Shown piece after piece: positions 1-9,262 of a DNA stretch of 64,000 nucleotides; position 1 is the first letter of the stretch; each line of letters begins with the position of its first letter. The notes under the pieces were generated by a model. That model ran no database searches. It saw only the letters and a program-made list of their open reading frames with translations, and was not told where the DNA came from. The stretch covers positions 1,020,456 through 1,084,455 of the forward strand of contig NZ_JACHNP010000001.1 of the NCBI RefSeq assembly GCF_014206815.1, read 5' to 3'. The DNA comes from Xanthomonas sp. F10. Lineage in GTDB: Bacteria; Pseudomonadota; Gammaproteobacteria; Xanthomonadales; Xanthomonadaceae. A program made the position numbers and the translations under genes.

Positions 1-1
1 C

Positions 2-628
2 GCTACCGATATCGCCGTGCCGGCGGACTTCTCCTCGGCGGCGTTCTTCATCGTCGCCGCCAGCATCATTCCCGGCTCCGACATCACCCTGAAGGCGGTC
101 GGGCTCAATCCGCGCCGCACCGGCCTGCTCGCCGCGTTGCGGCTGATGGGCGCAGACATCGTCGAGCACAACCACAGCGAGCACGGCGGCGAGCCGGTGG
201 CGGACCTGCGGGTGCGCTACGCGCCGCTGCGCGGTGCGCGGATTCCGGAGGACGTGGTGCCGGACATGATCGACGAGTTCCCAGCGTTGTTCGTCGCCGC
301 GGCCGCGGCTGAAGGCCAGACAGTGGTCAGCGGCGCGGCGGAGCTGCGGGTCAAGGAGTCGGACCGCCTGGCGGCGATGGCCACCGGGCTGCGCAGTCTG
401 GGCATCGTTGTCGACGAGACCCCGGACGGCGCCACCATCCACGGCGGCACGCTGGGTGCGGGGACCATCGAGAGCCACGGCGACCATCGCATCGCCATGG
501 CCTTCGCCATCGCGGGGCAACTGGCGCAGGGCGAGGTGCGGATCGAGGACGTGGCGAACGTGGCCACCTCGTTCCCGGGGTTCGACACACTGGCGCGTGG
601 TGCTGGATTCGGGTTGCGCACAGCGTAA
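2..628 (+). CDS. aroA: 3-phosphoshikimate 1-carboxyvinyltransferase (EPSP synthase), C-terminal part
   Basis: The reading frame is open from the window edge, so this is the 3' part of a gene that starts upstream. EPSP synthase joins phosphoenolpyruvate to shikimate 3-phosphate in the cytoplasmic pathway to aromatic amino acids. Visible family motifs are the VPADFSSAAFF block, the LNPRRTG block, KESDRLAAM and the C-terminal GDHRIAMAFAIAG, in the order expected for the C-terminal half of the enzyme. The stop TAA at 626-628 is followed closely by a strong hairpin at 643-666. About half of a normal 430-residue protein is visible. Confidence 0.95.
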   Translation, partial: ATDIAVPADFSSAAFFIVAASIIPGSDITLKAVGLNPRRTGLLAALRLMGADIVEHNHSEHGGEPVADLRVRYAPLRGARIPEDVVPDMIDEFPALFVAAAAAEGQTVVSGAAELRVKESDRLAAMATGLRSLGIVVDETPDGATIHGGTLGAGTIESHGDHRIAMAFAIAGQLAQGEVRIEDVANVATSFPGFDTLARGAGFGLRTA

Positions 629-642
629 ACGCGTTCACTACA

Positions 643-666
643 CCGGCCGCGTGTGGACGCGGCCGG
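643..666 (+). terminator. GC-rich hairpin after aroA
   Basis: A perfect 10-bp stem (643-652 with 657-666) closed by a 4-base loop lies 15 bases after the aroA stop. No T-run follows, so it is not a classical Rho-independent terminator. It may protect the 3' end or terminate poorly in either direction. Confidence 0.5.
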
Positions 667-694
667 CGCAAGCATCACGCCCGGATGTGCGCGA

Positions 695-955
695 TTAGTG
701 CGACGGCTGCGGACGCGGCGGATCGTTCGTCGGCGTCGAGGGCGCGTCGGCGCGATAGCTGTAGCTGCTGGTGTCGTCGGCGCGGTCCATGGCCAGCCAC
801 CAGCCGGCGATCGCCAGGGCGAGGGCGATCACGATCATCCAGGCCCAGGGCGAGCCGCGGTCGGCCCGTGCGTGCGGTTCCCGGCGCGCAGACGACGGGC
901 GGGCCGAGCGCTTCCACGCATCCAGCGGCTGTGTCGACTTGTACGGGGTGGGCAT
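695..955 (-). CDS. Small single-pass membrane protein, unknown function
   Basis: An 86-residue protein with a charged, Arg-rich N-terminal half (residues 1-36), one hydrophobic segment at about 37-55 (WMIVIALALAIAGWWLAM), and a short Ser/Pro-rich tail ending in PRPQPSH. The positive N-terminus suggests that it faces the cytoplasm. A GGAG-like ribosome site lies about 8 bases before the ATG. It lies convergent to aroA and just downstream of the TonB-like gene on the same strand. No enzyme motif is visible and I do not recognise a family. Confidence 0.65.
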   Translation of the reverse strand: MPTPYKSTQPLDAWKRSARPSSARREPHARADRGSPWAWMIVIALALAIAGWWLAMDRADDTSSYSYRADAPSTPTNDPPRPQPSH

Positions 956-1061
956 GGCGGCAACTCCGGTGCCTTGGGAGCGATGCCAGTGTCGCCCAAG
1001 ACCCGTGCCGGTGGTGTCACCCCCATGTGAACGCTGCCCGCGCGGCCGGGTGCCGGTTCAG

Positions 1062-3127
<2,066 letters not shown>

Positions 3128-3509
3128 TTGCGCCGACCCGGGCATCGGCTCCGGGCGATCCTCTGGCGTCGCCGCTGTTGTGGCGGCGACGCGCTGCGTG
3201 CGACTGCGCGTACGGGCTTGATTGCCCATGTCGCACGCGACGCGCTGTGCACCTGCATGTTGTCGACCTGGCGGGGCAGGGCAGTTGCCTGCCCGCCCAT
3301 GCACGCCATGCAGCACTCGCCGCAAACGGCGTCCCGCGTGCACCAGACCTCGCACCCGTCACTTCGCGCTAGCCCGGCCAGGGTTACCCTGCGTCGTCCA
3401 GGCGTGCCTGCGTCCTGCGAGCGCGACCGGCGTCCCTGCAGCGCAAATCGTTGTGGGAGTAGAATGAACCGGATCCGATTGTCCCCATCGTTCTAAATAT
3501 CGAAAGAAC
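3128..3509. other. Intergenic region between serS and the LysR gene
   Basis: There is no convincing gene in these 382 bases. A long perfect hairpin (10-bp arms, 3166-3175 with 3183-3192, 7-base loop) lies 38 bases after the serS stop and has no T-run. The 3' end carries the putative LysR operator described separately. Confidence 0.6.
3490..3509 (+). promoter_or_regulatory. Inverted repeat abutting the LysR start codon
   Basis: GTTCT (3490-3494) and AGAAC (3505-3509) form a 20-bp interrupted palindrome with an AT-rich centre, ending at the base before the ATG. LysR-type sites often take the form T-N11-A within such dyads. Its position over the ribosome-binding region would fit autorepression, but binding is inferred. 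Confidence 0.4.
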
Positions 3510-4499
3510 ATGCACGACCTCAACGATCTGTACTACTTCGCCATGGTGGTCGACCACGGCGGGTTTGCCGCCGCCGAACGCGCCCTGGGCATCCCCAAGT
3601 CGCGCCTGAGCCGCCGCATCAGCCAGCTGGAGAGCGATCTGGGCGTGCGCCTGCTGCAGCGCTCCACGCGCCGTTTCGCCGTCACCGACCTGGGCATGAG
3701 CGTGCATCGCCATGCCCAGACCATGCTGGCCGAGGCGCAGGCTGCGCGCGAAGTGGTCGACCGGCTCAGCGCCGAGCCGCGCGGGCTGGTGCGGGTCAGC
3801 GTGCCGGTGTCGCTTGCGCAGATGCAGCTGCCCAAGCTGCTGCCGATGTTCCTCGACCAGTACCCCAAGGTGCGGTTGCAGTTGAACATCAGCAACCGCC
3901 GCGTCGACATCATCAACGAAGGCTACGACGTCGCCCTGCGCGTGCGTTCGCGCCTGGACGACGACGGCAGCCTGGTGATGCGCAGCTTCGGCCAAGTCCA
4001 GGAACTGCTGGTCGCCAGCCCCAAGTACCTGGACCGCGCCGGCCGCCCCAAGGACCCCGAGGAACTGACCTCGCACGTCACCCTCAGCATCAGCGAGGAC
4101 GAGGCGCGGCAGCGCTGGGAACTGCACGGCCCGGCCGGCGAAGTGCGCCGCGTCGACCTGCAGCCGCGCGTGGCCGGCTTCGACTTCCCCCTGCTGCAGT
4201 CCATGGTCAAGGACGGCTTCGGCATCACCCTGCTGCCCGAGACCGTCTGCGCCGAAGCCGTGCGCAACGGCGAACTGGAAGTGGTGCTGCCGGAGTGGTC
4301 GCTGCCACAGGGCATCTGCCACGCCGTGTTCGCTTCGCGCCGCGGCCTGCTGCCGGCGGTGCGCGTGTTCATCGACTTCCTCGCCGAACACCTGCCGCGC
4401 CAGATCGAAGCCTCGCGCCTGGACTGCGGCGGCAACTGCCCCGAACGCACCAAGGCCAAGCATTCGACCCTGGGCGCGATGGCGGTCGAGGCGGGTTGA
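3510..4499 (+). CDS. LysR-family transcriptional regulator (CrgA-like)
   Basis: A 329-residue DNA-binding regulator. The N-terminal winged helix-turn-helix is seen at about residues 15-60 (GFAAAERALGIPKSRLSRRI, LESDLGVRLLQRSTRR). A linker helix and a periplasmic-binding-protein-like effector domain follow from about residue 90 (PRGLVRVSVPVSLAQ), of the kind seen in CrgA-type members. The C-terminal tail after residue 300 has extra Cys residues and is probably disordered. No strong Shine-Dalgarno precedes the ATG. There is no obvious adjacent target gene: the next feature is a tRNA, so the regulon is unknown. Confidence 0.92.
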   Translation: MHDLNDLYYFAMVVDHGGFAAAERALGIPKSRLSRRISQLESDLGVRLLQRSTRRFAVTDLGMSVHRHAQTMLAEAQAAREVVDRLSAEPRGLVRVSVPVSLAQMQLPKLLPMFLDQYPKVRLQLNISNRRVDIINEGYDVALRVRSRLDDDGSLVMRSFGQVQELLVASPKYLDRAGRPKDPEELTSHVTLSISEDEARQRWELHGPAGEVRRVDLQPRVAGFDFPLLQSMVKDGFGITLLPETVCAEAVRNGELEVVLPEWSLPQGICHAVFASRRGLLPAVRVFIDFLAEHLPRQIEASRLDCGGNCPERTKAKHSTLGAMAVEAG

Positions 4500-4707
4500 T
4501 CGAGACGCCGGCCGGGCACGCTGGCCGAGCAAAACCGACGCGGGCGTGCGAAAATGCGCGCCTGTGTTTGTGGCCCGGTCGTGCTGCATCGTGTCGTTAG
4601 AGGCAGCGATCGCCTCAAACGGGGCAGGCACAGTAGCGTCGCACTCCTGCGACGTTGCGCTTCAAGCGGCTGCGACGCTCGTCCGCAGCACCGCCGCGTT
4701 CGCAAAC

Positions 4708-4797
4708 GGAGAGATGGCCGAGCGGTTTAAGGCACCGGTCTTGAAAACCGGCGAAGGGTCAAACCTTCCGTGGGTTCGAATCCCACTCTCTCCGCCA
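4708..4797 (+). tRNA. tRNA-Ser (anticodon UGA)
   Basis: A 90-base class II tRNA with a long variable arm. The acceptor stem pairs GGAGAGA (4708-4714) with TCTCTCC (4787-4793), followed by discriminator G and an encoded CCA. The anticodon stem CCGGT/ACCGG closes the loop CTTGAAA, giving anticodon TGA at 4742-4744, which reads UCA. The T loop TTCGAAT is present. It stands alone, and the more accessory AraC to DUF3617 stretch begins just after it. I found no repeated tRNA 3' end downstream that would mark an integration site. Confidence 0.97.
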
Positions 4798-5040
4798 TTC
4801 GCTTCCAAGCCATTGATTTGAATGTCTGATTTGGTTGGGAGGCAGGAAGGATGCAGAAGAAGCGCTCGCATGCGCGTCCCACATCATTTCAACCGGTCGT
4901 CCACCGGCCGCTGGTCGTTCGTCCCACGTGTGCGTGTCGATTTGCGAACCGCGAAAGGCTGCAGAGCCCAAGGGCGGGACACCTGGCGATCTAGCGGAGC
5001 AGGACCTCCGCAGCATTTACGTCCTGGAGGCATCACAACC

Positions 5041-5961
5041 TCAAGGCTTGGCCGGCACCGATTGCGCGCGGTACTGGCTGGGCGACGCATCGAAGCTGCG
5101 CTTGAATGCAACCGCGAACGCGCTTTCGGACGAATAACCGACGGAAACGCCGATCGCGCCGACGGACAGGGTGGACGTCAGCAGGCGATGAGACGCCAGG
5201 GCCATGCGCCACCGGGTCAGATAATCCATCGGCGTCTCGCCGGTGACGCGCTCGAAATGGGCGGCGAAACTGGAGCGCGACATCCGTGCGGCAGCAGCCA
5301 ATTCTGCGACCGTCCAGCGATGACTGACGTTCGCGTGCATGGCGCTCAGGGCACGATTGAGTGAGGGCACGCCCAGCGCGGCGAGCCATCCCATCTGCTG
5401 CCGGCCTGTCTCCAGATGGGCGCGCAAGGCCTCGATCAAGAGCGCCTGCGCAAGGTGTCCAGCGAGCAGATCGCTGCCTGGCCGAGGTTCGCGCAGTTCG
5501 ACGATGAGCCGCCGTACGCTGGCTTGAAGCGCCGCCTTGTGGTCCTGGGACCGAATGTGGACCACGGGCGGTACGGCTGCAAGGATGGCCGCGGCATGGT
5601 GGCCGCGTAACGAAAAGAACCCCCCGATGCCTCGACACACGCCGCCGCCGTTGAGTTCAGCGACGTGGCCAGGCGGCACCTGGGTCAGGAAGGGGATGGC
5701 GTCTTGCCACGTCAAAGGCGTGCCTGCATATAGCTGCATGGCGGCGCCTCCTTTCACAAGAATCACATCACCCGGTTCCAGGGCAATCGGAAAGTCGGCG
5801 TCCTGCATCGCGAGCCTGCACTCCCCCGAATCGATGGCAAAGCATCGGATGCCGTCGGCTGGCGGGAAACGCAGTCCCCAGTCGCGCCCTGCATCCAGTC
5901 CGCGAAATCCATACGAGTTGAGCTGAACGAGGGTGAGGATGTCGGAAAGCGGATCGGTCAT
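5041..5961 (-). CDS. AraC-family transcriptional regulator with N-terminal cupin domain
   Basis: A 306-residue regulator. Residues about 10-190 form a cupin-type sensing domain of the AraC_binding/cupin_6 kind (LEPGDVILVKGGAA, RGIGGFFSL). The C-terminal 100 residues contain two helix-turn-helix units (WTVAELAAAARMSRSSFAAHF, then VGAIGVSVGYSSESAFAVAFK and SPSQYR). It diverges from a DUF2306 membrane gene, which is its likely target. Members of this subfamily often sit beside genes for small-molecule stress or oxidoreductases, but the ligand here is unknown. The ATG at 5961 matches the usual MTDPLSDIL start; upstream in-frame codons look spurious. Confidence 0.92.
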   Translation of the reverse strand: MTDPLSDILTLVQLNSYGFRGLDAGRDWGLRFPPADGIRCFAIDSGECRLAMQDADFPIALEPGDVILVKGGAAMQLYAGTPLTWQDAIPFLTQVPPGHVAELNGGGVCRGIGGFFSLRGHHAAAILAAVPPVVHIRSQDHKAALQASVRRLIVELREPRPGSDLLAGHLAQALLIEALRAHLETGRQQMGWLAALGVPSLNRALSAMHANVSHRWTVAELAAAARMSRSSFAAHFERVTGETPMDYLTRWRMALASHRLLTSTLSVGAIGVSVGYSSESAFAVAFKRSFDASPSQYRAQSVPAKP

Positions 5962-5984
5962 GTCTGGACGATAGCGATAGATGT

Positions 5985-6031
5985 TTCGACGATCGAACAT
6001 GGGTTCGGTTGCGCGGCAACGATATTGTTGC
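5985..6031. promoter_or_regulatory. Two inverted repeats in the AraC/DUF2306 divergent promoter region
   Basis: TTCGA-CGA-TCGAA (5985-5997) and GCAAC-N6-GTTGC (6016-6031) both lie in the gap between the two divergent genes. They are candidate operators for the AraC protein or another regulator. They are seen directly, but binding is not shown. Confidence 0.4.
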
Positions 6032-6104
6032 ACCTGAAAGACGTGGTGGGCCGCCGCGGCTTGAAGTCCGGCCGATGGCCGCGTTTTTCTCCTTGAGAAG
6101 CAGC

Positions 6105-6788
6105 ATGATGAATTCGGCGTATCGGTCGCAGGCAAGCACGACAGTGAAATCCAGACGGTCGAGCTACGCATGGGGCGTGCTCGCTGTGTTGAGCGGCGCG
6201 GTGGCCCTGGTGTCTTATCGCTATCTGTTCGACCGAGGTCCCGTGCCGCCTGGGGTCGCAGCCAACCGGCATGTGCATCCATGGTTGATCGTGCACGCGA
6301 CCAGCGCCGCGACGGCGCTGCTCTGCGGGCCATTCCAGTTCGTTCGCCGTCTTCGTCTGCGTCACCCGGGGTGGCATCGGGCGACCGGACGCGTCTATGT
6401 CGCGGGCTGCATGGTCGGAGGCGTCTCCGCGCTGTTTCTTGCCGCCGGCATCTCCACCGGCCCTGTCGCTGGCGCGGGGTTTGGTGCGCTTGGAATCGCT
6501 TGGATGGCGACAACGGCCATCGCGTTACGCAAGGTCCTGACAGGTCGGCTGGCTGAGCATCGGCACTGGATGATGCGCTCTTTCGCCTTGACCCTGTCTG
6601 CGGTGACGCTGCGTCTTTACCTGCCTTTCTCGACGTTTATCCTGGGCATCGAATTTGTCCTGGCCTATCGGGCGATTGCCTGGTTATGCTGGCTACCGAA
6701 CCTTCTGGCCGCCGAGTGGCTGATTAGAGCTTCACCGTCGGTCCTCGAGCGAGACGACGTTGGTCCCGATTTCAAGCGGTCAGAATAG
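6105..6788 (+). CDS. DUF2306-family integral membrane protein
   Basis: A 227-residue polytopic protein with about six membrane segments. It shows the pattern HPWLIVHATSAATALLCGPFQF, then RHPGWHRATGRVYV, and later EHRHWMMRSFALTLSAVTLR, which matches the DUF2306 family. The conserved His residues in these segments suggest haem or metal binding, but this is only an inference and the function is unknown. GAGAAG (6095-6100) lies before two adjacent ATG codons (6105 and 6108). It is divergent from the AraC regulator, which probably controls it. G+C is lower than in the flanking core genes. Confidence 0.8.
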   Translation: MMNSAYRSQASTTVKSRRSSYAWGVLAVLSGAVALVSYRYLFDRGPVPPGVAANRHVHPWLIVHATSAATALLCGPFQFVRRLRLRHPGWHRATGRVYVAGCMVGGVSALFLAAGISTGPVAGAGFGALGIAWMATTAIALRKVLTGRLAEHRHWMMRSFALTLSAVTLRLYLPFSTFILGIEFVLAYRAIAWLCWLPNLLAAEWLIRASPSVLERDDVGPDFKRSE

Positions 6789-7507
6789 GCATCCGATTCG
6801 AGGGATCGGTCAATTGGTAATCGACGGCTCGTTGGTGACGAATGACGCTGGCATCTCCATGCATTGAATGCATGCGTGTGTAGTTCGACGCTGGGTTATG
6901 TGCATTTTGGCGGGGTGAGTCCGTGAGGCTGTTTGTTCTAGTGGGTGTCGGTTAAATCTTTATTCGGCGAAACGCGATTGATCTATTTTTCAGATCGCTT
7001 CCAGTGTGATAATCGATCACGATCCACAAGGTGGTGATTTTTTTAGTAAGCATCGAGCAGGTTGTGATTTTGCGCCATGATTTTCATGTCGTTTTAAATG
7101 GGCCATTTTGGGATGAAAAGTGGCGCAGCAAGATGGCTGAAAGATCTCTTGGTCAGCAAAAAGTAGAGATGTCGTGGCGAAAGGAACGTGGATTCGATGC
7201 GCTCATCTGTCGAAGGTATGCAATGGGGGTGGTCGCGGCAGATTCGGTAGTGACTTTATGGCCTGCCCAGGCGGGCCCTGAAGCACGTGGTTGAATGGAT
7301 GCGGCACGATCGTCATGACGTGGGCCCTGGAAGGGCTCGATGATGATTCACGAGACACTTGATGCTGGCCCGGGAGCGCCATGAACGGTGTTGCCGAACG
7401 ACATCTGTAGATAGAATTATTAATTGGCTTCCATTCAGTTGCAGGTTGCATTTTTTTGCAGCCCGGTGCTACCGTCGCGCCGAGCTTCCAGATTGGTGCT
7501 TGCTTTG
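6789..7507. other. AT-rich gene-free region upstream of the four-gene operon
   Basis: About 720 bases with clearly lower G+C than the rest of the window, especially at 6950-7250. The longest open frame (7031-7294) has no plausible composition, no ribosome site and no recognisable motif, so I do not call it. The region holds GATCT-N7-AGATC (6980-6996) and GTGAT-N5-ATCAC (7006-7020), and an AT-rich promoter-like patch at 7409-7426. It may be a regulatory region or a decayed insertion. Confidence 0.55.
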
Positions 7508-8107
7508 GTGAGCAAACTTTCCCTAGGGCAATGGCGGACGCGGATGATGGCCGGGATCGGTGGCCTTGCTGCCATCGTGGCAGGGTGGGGCATCGGTCTG
7601 TTCGAGGCGAAGGAAAAGCCGCTCCCCCCGAGTCTGCCGGTGGGGCAACCCATCGCCGCGGGAGAGTGGTCGTTGCGGTTCGATCGCGTCAGCCTGAGCG
7701 ACCGCCTTCCGAATGGCGACGTCATTGCCAGGTTTGGGCGCAAGGCGATCGTGCTCGAGCTGCAGGCGACCAATCGGACCGCGCGCACGAGCAGTTCGTT
7801 TCTGCGGGCGGTCAAGCTGACCACACCGATCAAGGGCATCGATCCGCTGCCGACGGCCTATCTCGTGCGCGACCGCGAAATGACCACCGAGTTGCAGCCC
7901 GGCTTGCCGGAAAAGATCGCCTTGGTCTGGACGTATCCGGCTGCAGAACGCACGGCGGCGCGCCTGCGCTTTGATGTCACTGCAAACACCTTCAAGCCGT
8001 TCGACAATCTTTACGCGCAGCCGATCTGGACCGATCCGCATCCGGCGGGGTTTATTGATCTGCAGCTTGTTGCGGCATCGTCCGACGCGTCAGCAGGTGC
8101 GTTGTGA
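7508..8107 (+). CDS. Membrane-anchored extracytoplasmic protein, unknown (operon gene 1)
   Basis: About 199 residues: a short basic N-terminus (SLGQWRTR), one membrane segment (AGIGGLAAIVAGWGIGLF), then a beta-rich domain of the DUF4352-like, immunoglobulin-type look. That domain includes AIVLELQATNRTARTSSSF and the end motif FKPFDNLYAQPIW. The start is uncertain: I chose GTG at 7508, which leaves a basic stretch before the membrane segment; TTG 7424, GTG 7496 and ATG 7544/7547 are alternatives. Its TGA overlaps the GTG of the next gene. No function is known to me. Confidence 0.75.
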   Translation: MSKLSLGQWRTRMMAGIGGLAAIVAGWGIGLFEAKEKPLPPSLPVGQPIAAGEWSLRFDRVSLSDRLPNGDVIARFGRKAIVLELQATNRTARTSSSFLRAVKLTTPIKGIDPLPTAYLVRDREMTTELQPGLPEKIALVWTYPAAERTAARLRFDVTANTFKPFDNLYAQPIWTDPHPAGFIDLQLVAASSDASAGAL

Positions 8108-8679
8108 AGCGCCTGAGGGCAGTGCTCATCGTTGCGGTCGGCGTCGTCGCCCTGGCGGGAATGCGTTGGACCATCCCTCGCTACGACCGCATTACCGGTC
8201 CGATCGCGTTCTCCGGCAATCCGGGAGAGTGGGTGCATGCCGACAATCTCGTCGTCGCCGCAGGTCCCGCGCGGCTTGCGCGGGCCATTCGCTTCAACAC
8301 CGTCGGTAAGCCGCGAGTGCGCACCAGCGGTGGCGTGTGGCTGGTGATTCCGGTGCGATCGCGCGTAGAGCGTACGACCGGCCATCTCTACGGTCGAACC
8401 TGGGTGAGTGCTGACGGCCGCCGCTATCGCGCAAGCAGCCGTGCGGAAGAGGGTGTCGCGGTGCTGTCGTCGACCAAGACGCTTCAGCCCGGCCTGGAAC
8501 GCAAGGATCTGCTGGTGTTCGAACTGCCGACCGCGCTTGCGGCTGGCGGCGGCACGCTGCTGCTGTCCGAACAAGGCGAGCCGCGCCTGAGCGCCGAGGC
8601 GCAGGTGCGCTATCCGGCGCTCTCTGTTGGTTCGTCGATAGATCTGCTCGACCTGGATGCGCTGCATGCCAAGCTCTGA
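8104..8679 (+). CDS. Membrane-anchored extracytoplasmic protein, unknown (operon gene 2)
   Basis: A 191-residue protein with a basic start (MKRLR), one hydrophobic segment at about 6-20, and an extracytoplasmic beta-rich domain with WVHADNLVVAAGPARLARAI and a second half with FELPTALAAGGGTLLLSEQ. It starts with GTG inside the stop of gene 1 (GTGA overlap) and overlaps gene 3 by 14 bases, so the three are probably translated together. The layout resembles genes 1 and 3, suggesting interacting or duplicated subunits. No catalytic motif is visible. Confidence 0.8.
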   Translation: MKRLRAVLIVAVGVVALAGMRWTIPRYDRITGPIAFSGNPGEWVHADNLVVAAGPARLARAIRFNTVGKPRVRTSGGVWLVIPVRSRVERTTGHLYGRTWVSADGRRYRASSRAEEGVAVLSSTKTLQPGLERKDLLVFELPTALAAGGGTLLLSEQGEPRLSAEAQVRYPALSVGSSIDLLDLDALHAKL

Positions 8680-9262
8680 CGCCGACCTCGCCCAGGGCCT
8701 CGCCGAGCGGCGCACGCGCCGGCTGGCGATCGCCGCGTTGGCGGTGCTGGTGCCATGCACGGTCGTGGCAACCGGCTGGCGCGACATGAGCGAGATCCTC
8801 CACGTGCGTCAACTGCGGCCGGTCGAAGTCGCGCCAGGGCAACGTGCGGATTACATCGGAGCCGGGGTGCGACTCGGTGCCCTCGACGCGCTGCCGTTCG
8901 AGGCCGGGTTACCGACGGATCGGACATTTATGCGCGCGCGATTGCTCATCGAACCGCGCGATCCGCATGCCGGCAGCCGATGGCTCGACTGCAGGGTCGA
9001 CCTCGTCGACGCGACTGGCCGTTCCTGGGCGTCCATCGACACGGTGCCGGATCTGTTGCAACGTGCGCTGGCCAAACCGGGCGAGCCGAAAGGTACCCGC
9101 TGTGACAGCCTGGCCGTGTCCGATGTCAAACCAGCAAATGCTGTCGCGATCGACGCCTACTACTTGGTGCCGCGTCCGCTGCCGCCGACCCTGCGGGTGA
9201 CGCTGAGCACACGCGAAGGGCGCCCTGCCTATCTGCGCTTTGCGCCGCAGGAGGTGCGATGA
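8666..9262 (+). CDS. Membrane-anchored extracytoplasmic protein, unknown (operon gene 3)
   Basis: A 198-residue protein with a short cytoplasmic head (MPSSDADLAQGLAERRTRR), one membrane segment at about 20-38, and an extracytoplasmic domain. It has a Cys pair in WLDCRVDLVD and KGTRCDSLAVSD that could form a disulfide. The ATG at 8666 lies within the end of gene 2. Its stop overlaps the ATG of gene 4 (ATGA). I do not recognise the family. The size and topology match genes 1 and 2. Confidence 0.8.
   Translation: MPSSDADLAQGLAERRTRRLAIAALAVLVPCTVVATGWRDMSEILHVRQLRPVEVAPGQRADYIGAGVRLGALDALPFEAGLPTDRTFMRARLLIEPRDPHAGSRWLDCRVDLVDATGRSWASIDTVPDLLQRALAKPGEPKGTRCDSLAVSDVKPANAVAIDAYYLVPRPLPPTLRVTLSTREGRPAYLRFAPQEVR

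Noticed and set aside
4708-4797. tRNA-Ser as an attachment site for an island
   Set aside because: No repeat of its 3' end was seen at the far side of the accessory stretch and no integrase gene is present.
4798-5040. Open frame downstream of the tRNA-Ser, overlapping the AraC 3' end
   Set aside because: Low coding signal and overlap with a well-supported gene; no family match by eye.
7031-7294. An 87-residue open frame in the AT-rich gap
   Set aside because: It has no ribosome site, unusual composition and no recognisable motif, so it is more likely chance.
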